64,000 nt of DNA from contig OZ018323.1 of NCBI GenBank assembly GCA_963969495.1, forward strand, positions 83,826,832 to 83,890,831, in the 5' to 3' direction. The notes beneath the pieces were generated by a model. It ran no database searches and was not told the DNA's origin. It saw only the letters and a list, made by a program, of their open reading frames with translations. Shown here in pieces: positions 26,122-38,865 of this stretch. The DNA is from Ceratothoa steindachneri (taxonomy: Eukaryota > Arthropoda > Malacostraca > Isopoda > Cymothoidae). Each line of letters starts with the position of its first letter. The first letter of the stretch is position 1. The translations under genes were made by a program, and so were the position numbers.

Positions 26122-27199
26122 TTATAATAACTAGATGAAAGAGAAAAGCAAGATGATATTTTGCCATAGCGATAGATGACATGGGTTATAGGAGGATGCT
26201 GGTACGTAAGATGCGAGTATAACTATATAGGTTAGACCTCTTGTTAGGGAAGGTGTAATGTAATCAGAGTTCGTCAAGTAGGGAGGTTCAAGTTATTACT
26301 CGTACATTTCAATACTTGTGCTCAAGATACGCACGTATTCGTAAAAGTTTCAAACAACCTCTTCGGCAGCAGAAATTAGGGTTGACAATCTTTTTCTGAT
26401 TCCTTTCTCTATTTCTCCCGTTTACTCATTCGTCTTTACTTCCGTTAAGTTTCCCCCATTAAGCTAAAATGACCTTGATAGTTGTACCCGGTGCCTTTCT
26501 TTTCGAGGCCACAGCAAATAACAGCAGGTTTCACGCAACGTAAACAACTAAATTTAGACCAAAAACATTACGTTTGATTGCTATTCCCAACAAGATTAAC
26601 AAGAGCTTGATGTCAAAACAAGTCATCAAAGCCAAATAATCACCTTTATTCCACTCCGGCCGAAATGAACCTACTTTTAAATATAAAAATGACCTTTATC
26701 GTCTTACAGCTTCAAGCCGATTGGAAAACAAGGTTCCTCTCATCAATAATCCATCTACTTACGTCATAATCCAGGATTAGGAACAAATATTGCGTCTACA
26801 ATCACTCTCATATTGCTGTCACTTAGTGTGTTGTTAGAGGGTGAAAACACAAAAGTGTTGACAGCAGGCCTATCAGGATATAGTGAAGTGTAGAGCGGAC
26901 GTGTTAATCAGAGGCTCCTCTATTATGCCTCTTTAATCTTAGTAAATGTAGCTGAACCGTATTAAGAAGCTTACCATTAAATCATAAACTAATTACTAAC
27001 CTAATTAACATAACTTTCATAGTGATTCCTTAATTAGTGTTAAAATAAAAAAAGTGAAGCCTAAATTTATTCTTCAATCTGAGTGAGTGAGTGGCCTATT
27101 TTCCGCAATATATTCCGGGGCCCTGATTTGACCTGCTGTGGTTGCCAACTACTCTTAAGTGAATTTCTTATTTTGACTTTCATTTCGCTTTTAAGCTAG

Positions 27200-28080
27200 A
27201 AATGCTAAATAACCATTCAAGTAAACCCCGAAGAAGTGCTACAAATCCAGTAAGGTACGGAGAATCATCTTTATCTGCTCGGATAAATAGTAAAAGGCCT
27301 AAGAGAAAGAACATGGGGTAAATACAACATGGCACCTACTAACAACTTCCCAGCATCCTCATATTCTCCCTCTAAGGGGGAATTAGGGGGAGATCAAGCG
27401 TCAACCTCTGTTTCCGTAGAAGAATAGCTGAAGGATATAAGCAAACTCTTGGTACTATGAATAATGCTCTGATTAATATCCTTACTATAGATATAAAACT
27501 AAGTGATTTTCTTGAAGAGAATAAAAAATTTAGAGCGGACATCCTACGGCTCACTAATGAAAATAAAGAATTGAAATCAGATCTCCAAAACTTAAAACAA
27601 ACAAGTGAGGACTGTGTAAATCATCTAGAGGGGGCATTAAACATGCTTAGGAATGAACCCTTCAGGCATAAACTCTAATCAGTGGAGATTCTCTACCCAA
27701 GCATGAGCTTCTTGACCACAACAATCCCGAGCCCACTGTTCAAAATGTCCTACAAATTATACTCCCTAACTTTCACTTGCAGCTTATTCAGAATTATCTC
27801 TTTCTTTGGTAAAGAGAGATACCAACTCTCAATGACGGACATAAATGCCAAACACCATCTTTTTAAATATCTTAAGCAACGGCGGGACAAACCGCGAAAC
27901 TTTTTCGTGAGTGAGGTACTAACCAAAGAACTCTTATCCCTACATACAACTCTACGAAAACTGAAACAAGAACACTCCTCCTTTCTAAACAATATTATTC
28001 GGACCAGAAATGGAAATTCTCACTGAATGTGACTTACAAGTGTTCAAAAAGAAGTGTCTCCCTAATACTCAGCTGAGTGA
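27200..28080 (+). pseudogene. LINE ORF1-like coiled-coil protein relic
   Basis: A frame from 27200 ('MLNNHSSKPRRSATNPVRYG') ends after about 40 codons. Another from 27329 ('MAPTNNFPASSYSPS') stops at 27425. A third (27457-27678) is a heptad-like coiled coil ('DFLEENKKFRADILRLTNEN'). A frame at 27682-28026 has 'KPRNFFVSEVLTKELLSLHT' and then 'LRKLKQEHSSFLNNIIRTRN', like the C-terminal part of CR1/L1-type ORF1 proteins, which bind element RNA. The breaks show decay. It may belong to the LINE ORF2 at 29990-33340, but a gap of nearly 1.9 kb separates them. Confidence 0.45.
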
Positions 28081-29985
28081 TATCCCTACCCCTCCCCATC
28101 CATACACACAACGATTATAGTAAACTAACCGGCCTAGGACGTACACTTTGACTCACTGTTATTGGTTTTCCTGCTCTCTGTCTTAATACTATGATAAGCC
28201 CATCTCTTTCCAATAACTGTGTCCGTTTATTAGATTGATATTTTAAGGGCTAGCTTGTTTTGTAACTAGGATATTCCTTCTTGATACGTCTATTATTCAG
28301 AGTCATATTTAATGGCATTTTTATCTAATTTTTATTGTATTTGAGTTGTTTTATTCACTTATGTTTGTGTATTGTGTTTTAAGGCTGCTAGTTTTATTAT
28401 ATGCTCTCTTTCTTTTAGCTTTAAAATCTAGTAAATTTTATATATGAATCACATATTCTTAGAACAAATAGACTCAGATGTGAATTTGGAACTGCTGCGT
28501 GATAACTCTAGCTGTGAATATGCTTGTCGTAGAATGACCCTTGGCTTTGATCACTCTACGCTTTGACACCCTTTTAGTAGCTGTATGCTTTAAGGGGCGT
28601 GAGTTACTTCTATGATGAAGTAGGCTTTGTTCTAAGAGTGCTATTTTTGTGGTTTAGTCCTTAAGGAAGAGCTATTTTTAAACACATAAGGATAAGAGGA
28701 AACACCAGAATCTACCAAAAATAAACATGTATTTTAAATTAAATATTACAAACCAACAGTAAAAGCATTTCTATATTTGGCCTCAAAGAATTTTAAATGA
28801 CAAAACATAAACAAGTAGGCTTTCAATAAACAAACCAATTGCCAATTAGTATTTTTATCGCGACCCAATTTGTTTAGCATAAAACATTAAATTAATGTAC
28901 TGTCATCTACAAACACATATGACCTCGGTTCAAGAATAATGGTTTCTACTCTCCTTTAAAACGTGGGACGTACTAAACTTCTACTATCGCAATAGATATA
29001 TAAATGTTATTGATAACTTACGGGTAGGTAACAGGGATTGCCGGATGTCGCTGGAGGACTTATCTCTCGCTTTGAAGTGTTGCTTCGTCACTGCTTGAAT
29101 TTTCGAGGAGGGATTGATTGTCGCCTGTGCTGGGTGATGATTCTTCAACGTAATTAAAGAACGGGAGCTCGTTGGGGCAGGGTTCTTCTCCTCTCACTCT
29201 TACGGTGCTTGAGATGTGAGAATCACTCGAGTGTGAGCGGCTTTGCTTTTCTTCAGTCGGGCTTCTTTGCAGACGGAAAAGGCTTCTTCGGTATGGCACC
29301 GATATAAAACTTGACTATTTAGGTTAATACGGCCCTGAAAGGGGGGGATCGATTTTCTCAATCTGATCCTATCGTTTCTCACGGAAATAGTCTTGTATGG
29401 CTGAAGGATCGATCTTTACGAACTAATCTTTCTTCTGGCGAATCGACTTCTAAAAATCTTCTTGTCTAGCCGATGGATCGATCTTCACGACCTAATCCTA
29501 CTCTGGCGTATCGACTTCAGATAATCTTCTTCTCTTTCTTTGCGGGGCTTATTTATAGGCGGATTGCCGCCCCATCTAAAGGGGGAAGTGACCAGGCCAC
29601 AGATGCAAAAGGGGGGGGGGAGCGAATGGTGAGTTAGCATCTGGGGAGAGCGAGAATTCATGAGGTGGTACTGGGGTGCCCAAGTCAGCTCGCAAATTAT
29701 AGGCTCGTAACCGCACCGCTACTTGGCGTGCCTTCTGACTCGCACCGTTTTTTTTTCCTAACCACGGGTTTATGGGTCTCGTAGGTCATGCGATCGTTAG
29801 AGCGTCGTTTAAGGACCTTAGGTGGTCGCCTTCAAACATATGTTAGCTCCAACTGCCCACAGCGGCAAGGAGATCACACATGGTAAGCATTTTCGCCGGC
29901 TACCTTTCCCACGCTTCTCCTCATGAAGGGAGGGGGGGCTTGAATGTACCTATACTCCTCCAGGAGGCTTAATGTAGCCATTTCT
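28081..29985. other. No gene recognised; G-rich run at 29610-29620
   Basis: The frames at 29060-29299 and 29200-29382 (minus) are Ser/Glu-rich and unrecognised. A G homopolymer near 29610 and GC-richer sequence from 29.5 to 30 kb precede LINE ORF2. This could be an insertion between the two ORFs of one LINE or the 5' region of a separate one. Confidence 0.35.
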
Positions 29986-29989
29986 CCAC

Positions 29990-32900
29990 AATGCTAGTGT
30001 CGATTCATTTAAAAATCTCAAGCAAAATTTCAATAAGCTCGGGCTCTCAGTAATTTGTTTCAATATTCGTAGCTTTTACAGAAATTCGGAGTTTCTTGGA
30101 TACCTATCTAATTGTAATCATGAGTTCGATGTCATTGTCCTGACGGAAACATGGGGCAATGTTCAACATCTTCCTTTATTAGATATCCCAGGCTATAAGG
30201 GAATTCATAACATAAGAACTAACAAGAGAGGGGGTGGGGTCAGTATGTTCTTAAAAAATATTTTTAAATATCTGCCTGTTGAACTCTTGATATTTCGGAA
30301 GAATTCCTTGAATGCACTGGTGTCAAGCTATATTATCCCAATTCTGACAGATCGGTGACTATACTTGGTGTTTACCGTCCTCCTAATGGTCCTGTTTCTG
30401 ATGCTACAAATAAATTACGTGAATTAATTGATGTTAATCGTCTTAACAGATATGAATCTATTGTAGCTGAGGACTTTAATATTCGTCTTCTTAATGAGGG
30501 TCATAATCAAGAAACAGCTGACTTTGTCACCATGATGAGTGAATGTTTTTATCGACCTGTTATTTCTAGACCTACCAGGTTTAATACAAGCAGGCAAACA
30601 GCTTCTCTAATTGACCAAATATGGTCCAATACTACTGCTCCTTTTCAAAGCTGCATCTTATTATGTGACATCACAGATCATCTCCCTATATTTTGTCGAC
30701 TCAACATAACTTTCCAATCATGTAATGAAAAGGTTACGATAAAATTTAGGAATATGTGTCATGCTAACAAATTGAAATTCAATCAGATGCTCAATAATAC
30801 CAACTGGGATTTAGTGTTACATGGTCCAGCCGACCTAAATTTTAAATTATTAAAGTTGCTTGAAACTATCGAATGGTATTACAATACTTGGTTCCCATTT
30901 ATGACCAAAATGGTGGGTTAGTACTAAGAGACTTAAAAAACCTTGGATAGCAAATGCACTTCTAAATTAAATTGATACCAAACATGAAATGTACAGATAT
31001 GTAAGAAATAATCTGTTCGATAAGCTGATCTATAACAGATTTTGTAATAGATTAACGTCTCTTATCAGGGTAGCCCGTGCTAATTACTACAAGGAACAAT
31101 TTGCACTATGTAAAAATGACATTCGTAAAACTTGGTCAATAATTAAGTCTGTAATAAAGAGGATAAGGAAGGACTCATTTATCACAAACTTACGTGGTAC
31201 AAACACTATACTCACTGATCCTTTAGACATTGCTGAAACTCTTAATGATCATTTTTCTGGGATTGGTTTAACTCTTAGGGATAAGTTACCGGACAATGGC
31301 CAAAATGATCGTCGGTACTTATCACCATCTGTAGCTTTCTCATTATACCTGTTCCCTAATATTTCAGATGAAATTAAAACGATTATCTTCTGGATTAAAG
31401 AAAACTAAAGACAATTCCGACAGTCTATCTGTAAAATCATTAAAAGATAACTCGCGACCCTTATCTTAACATTTATCTCTTATATTTAACAGTATAATAC
31501 AAGCTGGTCAATAGCCTGACATTATTAAAATAGCTTGTATCACAGCTTTGTTTAAAGGTGGTGATTCCTTGGATTGTAATAATTATAGGCCTATTAGCCA
31601 TCTACCTTTACTAAATAAAATCTTAGAAAAACTGTTATACAAAAGGCTCTACTCTTACTTTAAAGCTAATAATTTGTTATCCAAGGATCAGTATGGCTCT
31701 CGAAAGAACAAAAGTACTGGGGATGCTGTGAATGACTTTCTTGCAAGTGTATATGAATCTTGACTAAAGTAAGGCATTTGACAGAGTATCTCATGATTTA
31801 CTCTTAAAAAAATTGGAGAATTATGGTATAAGAGGCTTAGGACTGCAACTGTTTGCATCATATCTTTCAAATCGTCAACAGTACGTAGTTGTTAATGGGT
31901 GCAAGTCTAGCACTAAATCAATGCATATAGGTGTACCACGGGGGTCAGTGCTTGGTCCTCTCTTATTTTTAATATACATAAATGACCTACCGCAAGCCAC
32001 GAGAACCCTAAAAGCTATTCTATTTGCGGATGATACAACACTCTACTCCTCCAATCATGAATGACATCAATATACGTTCGCAGGAACTGAGTGAAGACCT
32101 ACTACATATTCACGAATGGCTTTTGGCTAACTACTTAAGGTTAAACATTAATAAATCATATTACATGATATTTTCTACACGAGAGATTCCAAATAAGGTT
32201 AATGTTGCTATAAGTGATAAAGTTTTTTTACAACAGACTCAAAGGAAGTTCTTAGGTGTGCTATTGGATTACAATTAACTTTTAAGCAGCATATAAACAA
32301 TATTATAGCTAAAACATCCAAGTTAGCCGGTTTATTCTATAGATTACAGATCATCTTTCCAGCAGAAATTTTGAAGAACCTATATTACTCACTTCTCTAC
32401 CCACATTTGATTTATTACATTCTCCCTTGGGGTAGCTCAAGACAAAATGCTTTAAATCCTTGAATTATGCTACAAAAGCGTTTAGTTAGAATAATAAGTG
32501 GGAGTACATACTTGGAACATACTGAACCAATTTTCAAGCAATTGCAAATTCTAAAGGTAGTTAACCTGCACAAATATCACTGTCAGATTTTCATGTACAA
32601 AACTCCCAAGCTTGGTAGATATCCTCTCTTACGTGCTTCTATAAATAACATACAACCCTTTCATAATTACACGACTAGAAATAGTAACCTTAAATTGCCC
32701 TATGCTCGATGTGACCTTTGTAGAAATTCTCTATTGTACCAAGGTTTTGCTTCCTGGAATTCACTCCCTAGTTATCTAAAGCATACTGTTTCCTTACCTC
32801 TCTTCAAATGAGGCTGTAAGCTATTTCATATCAACAATGTACCATGAATTGCCATACCATATTGGTAATATTATCAATATCTGCACTATGCCCCGACTTA

Positions 32901-33340
32901 ATCAATGTAATAGGTAATTGATCCCTCTTATAATACCTATTTTTTTTCTGAATTTATTGTTCCTTTATAACCCTATATACTATAAAAATATCAATGGGTA
33001 CTTTATTTTGACCAACTAAATTTTGCTCGCATTACAACTGTATTAGATTGTTCCTATGTATTTATTGATGCTTTTATATTCTTTATTCCAACATCCTGTA
33101 GTATCTGTATTGTATTTCTGTAGTTTGTTTTGTTTTTCCTGTGATTCATTCATAATTCATTCCACTGGATATGTTTCCTACTAATTTAAATATTTTCATA
33201 TGTTAACTTAATGGTTGCCCCAAGAGTTGCTTCTCATGGGCTTGATTAAAAGCGTTACCTATATATTCCTGTGACGTAATTTTGTATAATTATTTTTATT
33301 TTGTAATGGTTTTAATCAATAAAGATTTAAATTTGAAGGT
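29990..33340 (+). pseudogene. CR1/L2-like LINE ORF2 (endonuclease + reverse transcriptase) with 3' end
   Basis: The endonuclease begins with 'LGLSVICFNIRSFYRNSEF' and 'FDVIVLTETW' (about 30040-30150), continues with 'LGVYRPPNGP' (30355), 'AEDFNIRLL' and 'LCDITDHLPIF'. The RT follows with 'CNNYRPISHLPLLNKILEKL' (31570), 'SKAFDRVSHDLLLKKL', 'VPRGSVLGPLLFLIYINDLP' and the catalytic 'FADDTTLYSS' (about 32020-32045). The C-terminal 'FASWNSLPSYLK' closes at about 32800. Coding switches among all three frames, with several stops, so the copy is dead. The 3' end at about 33340 has AATAAAG followed by ATTTAAATTTGAA, like the short 3' repeats of CR1/L2-type elements. Clade is inferred from motif layout. 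Confidence 0.75.
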
Positions 33341-33344
33341 GTAA

Positions 33345-34217
33345 GTTCACCAAAAACAATACCATTTTACAAAAATGATTAGTAAATGTGAAGTACTCGT
33401 TTATTTATGTAGAGACTGGAAGACAGCGGGCAATATTTTCAAAATGTTGAACAGCAGTGTGAGAAGAAATGGGTATTTTAAAGGTATAAAACGGCTTAAA
33501 CAGACAGTAGTTTTCTTCTCAACCCGATTAGTGAGAATCCCAGCCCTCATGAAGAAAACTATGAACAATATCCTGCGAAATCCAAGGAGTGCCATAGAAC
33601 TTGCTTTGAAGGCCAAATTGAGCCCTGTGACCATTCAAAAATTACTGAAAGATGATCTAAAACTTCACCCATTCAAGGTAGCTAAATGAAATCCACTTTA
33701 CTACCCCCACCCCAAAAAGAGAGATTCGAAAGAGCAAAACTGGTCCCCCAACGGCTCTTTGAGGCCGCGCAGCCTCTATTTCTGTGGACGGATGAGAAGT
33801 TGTTTACTATCCAGGCCTCCCTCAACACACGGGATGATCGTGTTTGGGCACAAAATAAAAAAGAGATTCCGGTGAACAGCGGACATCTTTCTGGAGACAG
33901 GAGCCAGCTTCGGCGATTCTGTGGGCGGTCTCAAAATCAACGGGTCAAGAAACCCTATCATTTTCATCGAAGATAGAGTAAAGATCAATGAACATGTTTA
34001 TTTAGGCATGTTAAAAGAGAAAGCCATTTCCTGGGTGGCTGGCACTATAGAAAATGCCAGTGTAACCCTTCAACAAGATGGAGATACTCCCCACAGCAAA
34101 GTAATTGTCAAGCAAATTTTAAGATGTTTTGGTCAAAGGAACTTTGAACTACCTGTTCCATGGATTTGAGCCCCATGGACTTTGTAATGTGGTCAATGCT
34201 TGAACCGAAAGCCTCTA
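33345..34217 (+). pseudogene. Mariner/Tc1-type element (host of a nested insertion), left part
   Basis: A 104-codon frame (33375-33689) covers the N-terminal DNA-binding part ('RSAIELALKAKLSPVTIQKL', then 'DDLKLHPFKVAK'). A second frame at 33686-33976 has the first catalytic box ('LFLWTDEKLFTIQ'). A third at 33921-34169 has 'SVTLQQDGDTPHSK' with the second Asp. A frameshift then gives 'DLSPMDFVMWSMLEPKAS' (about 34160-34205) with the third Asp. The enzyme is frameshifted at least twice. At 34216-34217 the sequence is cut by another element at a TA; its C-terminal coding resumes at 38866. Confidence 0.65.
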
Positions 34218-34725
34218 CAGGGTGTCCACAAAGTCTGGGTACATAGGAGATAAATACATACCTTTAGAACAAAACAATTTTATTTAATTATAATGTTAAG
34301 AAATTATATTTTCAATATGATTTCCATTATTTGCAATGCATAATTCGATGCGCCTTGCTAAATTCTGGTGAAGTCGATTGAATAGGTGTACATTGCCATC
34401 GATTTCAGCACAATGACTGATAATGCGTTCTCTCAAGTGGTTTAGATTTGCAATCTTCATTGAGTAAACTTTCTCTTTTAACATACCCCAGAAAAATAAA
34501 TCAAGGGGAGAAAGGTCTGGTGAACGAGGAGAACACTCCACATGACCTCTTCTTCCAATCCAGTGAGGAAAAGTGCCATTCAGCTAATCTCTAACACTTG
34601 TAGCAAAATGGGCAGGGGCTCCATCCTGCTGAAACCAGTCAGGAAGTCCGTCACCTAAACGCTCAATTTGAGGCATTAATTTGTCTCTCAACATGTTCAG
34701 ATAAGTCTCACCGGTTACATGTTCT
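33584..34725. repeat. 1142-bp tandem unit, copy 1
   Basis: The unit starts at AAGGAGTGCC inside the mariner host and ends in the nested element at TTACATGTTC plus one extra T. It joins about 634 bp of the host transposon to about 508 bp of the nested element. Corresponding reading frames are offset by exactly 1142 bp from the next unit. Confidence 0.95.
34218..34725 (-). mobile_element. Partial copies of the nested element in the tandem units
   Basis: In each of the first three units (34218-34725, 35360-35867, 36502-37009) only the left inverted repeat and the C-terminal half of the transposase are present, ending at the 'EHVTGETYL' codons. They arose by segmental duplication, not by independent insertion, since each repeats the same host flank. 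Confidence 0.85.
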
Positions 34726-35867
34726 AAGGAGTGCCATAGAACTTGCTTTGAAGGCCAAATTGAGCCCTGTGACCATTCAAAAATTACTGAAAGATGATCT
34801 AAAACTTCACCCATTCAAGGTAGCTAAATGAAATCCACTTTACTACCCCCACCCCAAAAAGAGAGATTCGAAAGAGCAAAACTGGTCCCCCAACGGCTCT
34901 TTGAGGCCGCGCAGCCTCTATTTCTGTGGACGGATGAGAAGTTGTTTACTATCCAGGCCTCCCTCAACACACGGGATGATCGTGTTTGGGCACAAAATAA
35001 AAAAGAGATTCCGGTGAACAGCGGACATCTTTCTGGAGACAGGAGCCAGCTTCGGCGATTCTGTGGGCGGTCTCAAAATCAACGGGTCAAGAAACCCTAT
35101 CATTTTCATCGAAGATAGAGTAAAGATCAATGAACATGTTTATTTAGGCATGTTAAAAGAGAAAGCCATTTCCTGGGTGGCTGGCACTATAGAAAATGCC
35201 AGTGTAACCCTTCAACAAGATGGAGATACTCCCCACAGCAAAGTAATTGTCAAGCAAATTTTAAGATGTTTTGGTCAAAGGAACTTTGAACTACCTGTTC
35301 CATGGATTTGAGCCCCATGGACTTTGTAATGTGGTCAATGCTTGAACCGAAAGCCTCTACAGGGTGTCCACAAAGTCTGGGTACATAGGAGATAAATACA
35401 TACCTTTAGAACAAAACAATTTTATTTAATTATAATGTTAAGAAATTATATTTTCAATATGATTTCCATTATTTGCAATGCATAATTCGATGCGCCTTGC
35501 TAAATTCTGGTGAAGTCGATTGAATAGGTGTACATTGCCATCGATTTCAGCACAATGACTGATAATGCGTTCTCTCAAGTGGTTTAGATTTGCAATCTTC
35601 ATTGAGTAAACTTTCTCTTTTAACATACCCCAGAAAAATAAATCAAGGGGAGAAAGGTCTGGTGAACGAGGAGAACACTCCACATGACCTCTTCTTCCAA
35701 TCCAGTGAGGAAAAGTGCCATTCAGCTAATCTCTAACACTTGTAGCAAAATGGGCAGGGGCTCCATCCTGCTGAAACCAGTCAGGAAGTCCGTCACCTAA
35801 ACGCTCAATTTGAGGCATTAATTTGTCTCTCAACATGTTCAGATAAGTCTCACCGGTTACATGTTCT
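34726..35867. repeat. 1142-bp tandem unit, copy 2
   Basis: Encoded peptides are identical to those of copy 1, at +1142. It repeats both the host-mariner catalytic region and the nested element's left inverted repeat (35360). Confidence 0.95.
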
Positions 35868-37009
35868 AAGGAGTGCCATAGAACTTGCTTTGAAGGCCAA
35901 ATTGAGCCCTGTGACCATTCAAAAATTACTGAAAGATGATCTAAAACTTCACCCATTCAAGGTAGCTAAATGAAATCCACTTTACTACCCCCACCCCAAA
36001 AAGAGAGATTCGAAAGAGCAAAACTGGTCCCCCAACGGCTCTTTGAGGCCGCGCAGCCTCTATTTCTGTGGACGGATGAGAAGTTGTTTACTATCCAGGC
36101 CTCCCTCAACACACGGGATGATCGTGTTTGGGCACAAAATAAAAAAGAGATTCCGGTGAACAGCGGACATCTTTCTGGAGACAGGAGCCAGCTTCGGCGA
36201 TTCTGTGGGCGGTCTCAAAATCAACGGGTCAAGAAACCCTATCATTTTCATCGAAGATAGAGTAAAGATCAATGAACATGTTTATTTAGGCATGTTAAAA
36301 GAGAAAGCCATTTCCTGGGTGGCTGGCACTATAGAAAATGCCAGTGTAACCCTTCAACAAGATGGAGATACTCCCCACAGCAAAGTAATTGTCAAGCAAA
36401 TTTTAAGATGTTTTGGTCAAAGGAACTTTGAACTACCTGTTCCATGGATTTGAGCCCCATGGACTTTGTAATGTGGTCAATGCTTGAACCGAAAGCCTCT
36501 ACAGGGTGTCCACAAAGTCTGGGTACATAGGAGATAAATACATACCTTTAGAACAAAACAATTTTATTTAATTATAATGTTAAGAAATTATATTTTCAAT
36601 ATGATTTCCATTATTTGCAATGCATAATTCGATGCGCCTTGCTAAATTCTGGTGAAGTCGATTGAATAGGTGTACATTGCCATCGATTTCAGCACAATGA
36701 CTGATAATGCGTTCTCTCAAGTGGTTTAGATTTGCAATCTTCATTGAGTAAACTTTCTCTTTTAACATACCCCAGAAAAATAAATCAAGGGGAGAAAGGT
36801 CTGGTGAACGAGGAGAACACTCCACATGACCTCTTCTTCCAATCCAGTGAGGAAAAGTGCCATTCAGCTAATCTCTAACACTTGTAGCAAAATGGGCAGG
36901 GGCTCCATCCTGCTGAAACCAGTCAGGAAGTCCGTCACCTAAACGCTCAATTTGAGGCATTAATTTGTCTCTCAACATGTTCAGATAAGTCTCACCGGTT
37001 ACATGTTCT
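35868..37009. repeat. 1142-bp tandem unit, copy 3
   Basis: Same content as copy 2, again at +1142, with the nested element's left inverted repeat at 36502. Confidence 0.95.
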
Positions 37010-38150
37010 AAGGAGTGCCATAGAACTTGCTTTGAAGGCCAAATTGAGCCCTGTGACCATTCAAAAATTACTGAAAGATGATCTAAAACTTCACCCATTC
37101 AAGGTAGCTAAATGAAATCCACTTTACTACCCCCACCCCAAAAAGAGAGATTCGAAAGAGCAAAACTGGTCCCCCAACGGCTCTTTGAGGCCGCGCAGCC
37201 TCTATTTCTGTGGACGGATGAGAAGTTGTTTACTATCCAGGCCTCCCTCAACACACGGGATGATCGTGTTTGGGCACAAAATAAAAAAGAGATTCCGGTG
37301 AACAGCGGACATCTTTCTGGAGACAGGAGCCAGCTTCGGCGATTCTGTGGGCGGTCTCAAAATCAACGGGTCAAGAAACCCTATCATTTTCATCGAAGAT
37401 AGAGTAAAGATCAATGAACATGTTTATTTAGGCATGTTAAAAGAGAAAGCCATTTCCTGGGTGGCTGGCACTATAGAAAATGCCAGTGTAACCCTTCAAC
37501 AAGATGGAGATACTCCCCACAGCAAAGTAATTGTCAAGCAAATTTTAAGATGTTTTGGTCAAAGGAACTTTGAACTACCTGTTCCATGGATTTGAGCCCC
37601 ATGGACTTTGTAATGTGGTCAATGCTTGAACCGAAAGCCTCTACAGGGTGTCCACAAAGTCTGGGTACATAGGAGATAAATACATACCTTTAGAACAAAA
37701 CAATTTTATTTAATTATAATGTTAAGAAATTATATTTTCAATATGATTTCCATTATTTGCAATGCATAATTCGATGCGCCTTGCTAAATTCTGGTGAAGT
37801 CGATTGAATAGGTGTACATTGCCATCGATTTCAGCACAATGACTGATAATGCGTTCTCTCAAGTGGTTTAGATTTGCAATCTTCATTGAGTAAACTTTCT
37901 CTTTTAACATACCCCAGAAAAATAAATCAAGGGGAGAAAGGTCTGGTGAACGAGGAGAACACTCCACATGACCTCTTCTTCCAATCCAGTGAGGAAAAGT
38001 GCCATTCAGCTAATCTCTAACACTTGTAGCAAAATGGGCAGGGGCTCCATCCTGCTGAAACCAGTCAGGAAGTCCGTCACCTAAACGCTCAATTTGAGGC
38101 ATTAATTTGTCTCTCAACATGTTCAGATAAGTCTCACCGGTTACATGTTC
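37010..38150. repeat. 1142-bp tandem unit, copy 4 (continues into the intact nested element)
   Basis: Same content, but after TTACATGTTC at 38150 the sequence runs on into the unique remainder of the nested element instead of returning to AAGGAGT. This places the ancestral junction in the last copy. Confidence 0.95.
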
Positions 38151-38863
38151 ATCAAAGAAGAAGGGTCCTAGCACATGAGCTTTCCACAAACCACACCACA
38201 CCATCACCTTTTGGCAGCCTTGCTGTTTGGATGGATACATCCAATGTGGATTGTCTTGAGACCAGTATCGAAGATTCTGTCTGTTGACTTCAACATTAAC
38301 ATAAAACAAAGCTTCATCACTGAACAACAAAAGGTCTTTAGTAAAATTAATATTTTCATCCAATTTATCTGAAAACCATTCGCACATCTGCATTCGTCTA
38401 TCGGGGTCGTCTTCATTTAAGTGATGCAATATCTATAATTTGTACGGATGGAACTTCTGCCCTACCAGGATTTTGTGGATAGTTGACCTTGGAACACCCA
38501 ACTCCATGGATGTCCGACGAAGTGATTTCTTTGGGCTAGCAGCAATCTTGGCCATGACAACCTCTTTCGTTTCGTCTGAAGTCTTTGGTCGCCCGGAACG
38601 GGGTTTGTCCAAGACACTGCCTGTTTCTTTAAACTTCGTGATCAATTTCCCGACGGCAGTAAAATAAATAGGTTGCCGATCAGGGTGTCGAAGGTTAAAT
38701 TAATCGGCGATTTTGCGATAAGACCATCCTTCTCGTCCACTTAAGAGTAACAACTCGATTCTTTCTTCTTTAGACAGAGCCATCATTCGATCTGGGGAGG
38801 AAAAATAAAATAAATAAATAAAATATTAAAATTCCTATGTACCCAGACTTTGTGGACACCCTG
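37644..38863 (-). mobile_element. Mariner-group element with DD40D-type transposase, nested in another mariner
   Basis: Perfect 31-bp terminal inverted repeats beginning CAGGGTGTCCACAAAGTCTG lie at 37644 and, inverted, ending at 38863. Together they bound a 1220-bp element flanked by TA. One reading frame runs from ATG 38783 to a stop at 37724-37722 (353 codons) without a frameshift but with three premature stops: TAA 38702-38700, TAG 38435-38433, TAG 38009-38007. Domains in order: paired-like helix-turn-helix ('TAVGKLITKFKETGSVLDKP', 'GRPKTS'), catalytic 'LLLFSDEALFYVN', 'DWFQQDGAPAHFA' and 'SPRSPDLSPLDLFFWG'. Counting the stop as a residue, 40 residues separate the second and third Asp, longer than DD34D mariner and near the DD41D (rosa-like) group. 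As present it cannot give a full transposase, though its ends look intact. Confidence 0.85.
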
Positions 38864-38865
38864 TA

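Larger units (their letters stand above)
24990..27199. other. AT-rich intergenic stretch with two small repeats
   Basis: No coding motif. It contains a degenerate tandem repeat at 25299-25420 and a long imperfect inverted repeat at 25991-26121, listed separately. Confidence 0.45.

Noticed and set aside
29060..29299. Ser/Glu-rich minus-strand frame as a gene or Gag-like protein
   Set aside because: Low-complexity composition with no zinc knuckle or other motif, and no companion polymerase on that strand.
33686..37402. Four separate host genes with identical products
   Set aside because: They are the same mariner fragment copied by the 1142-bp tandem duplication.
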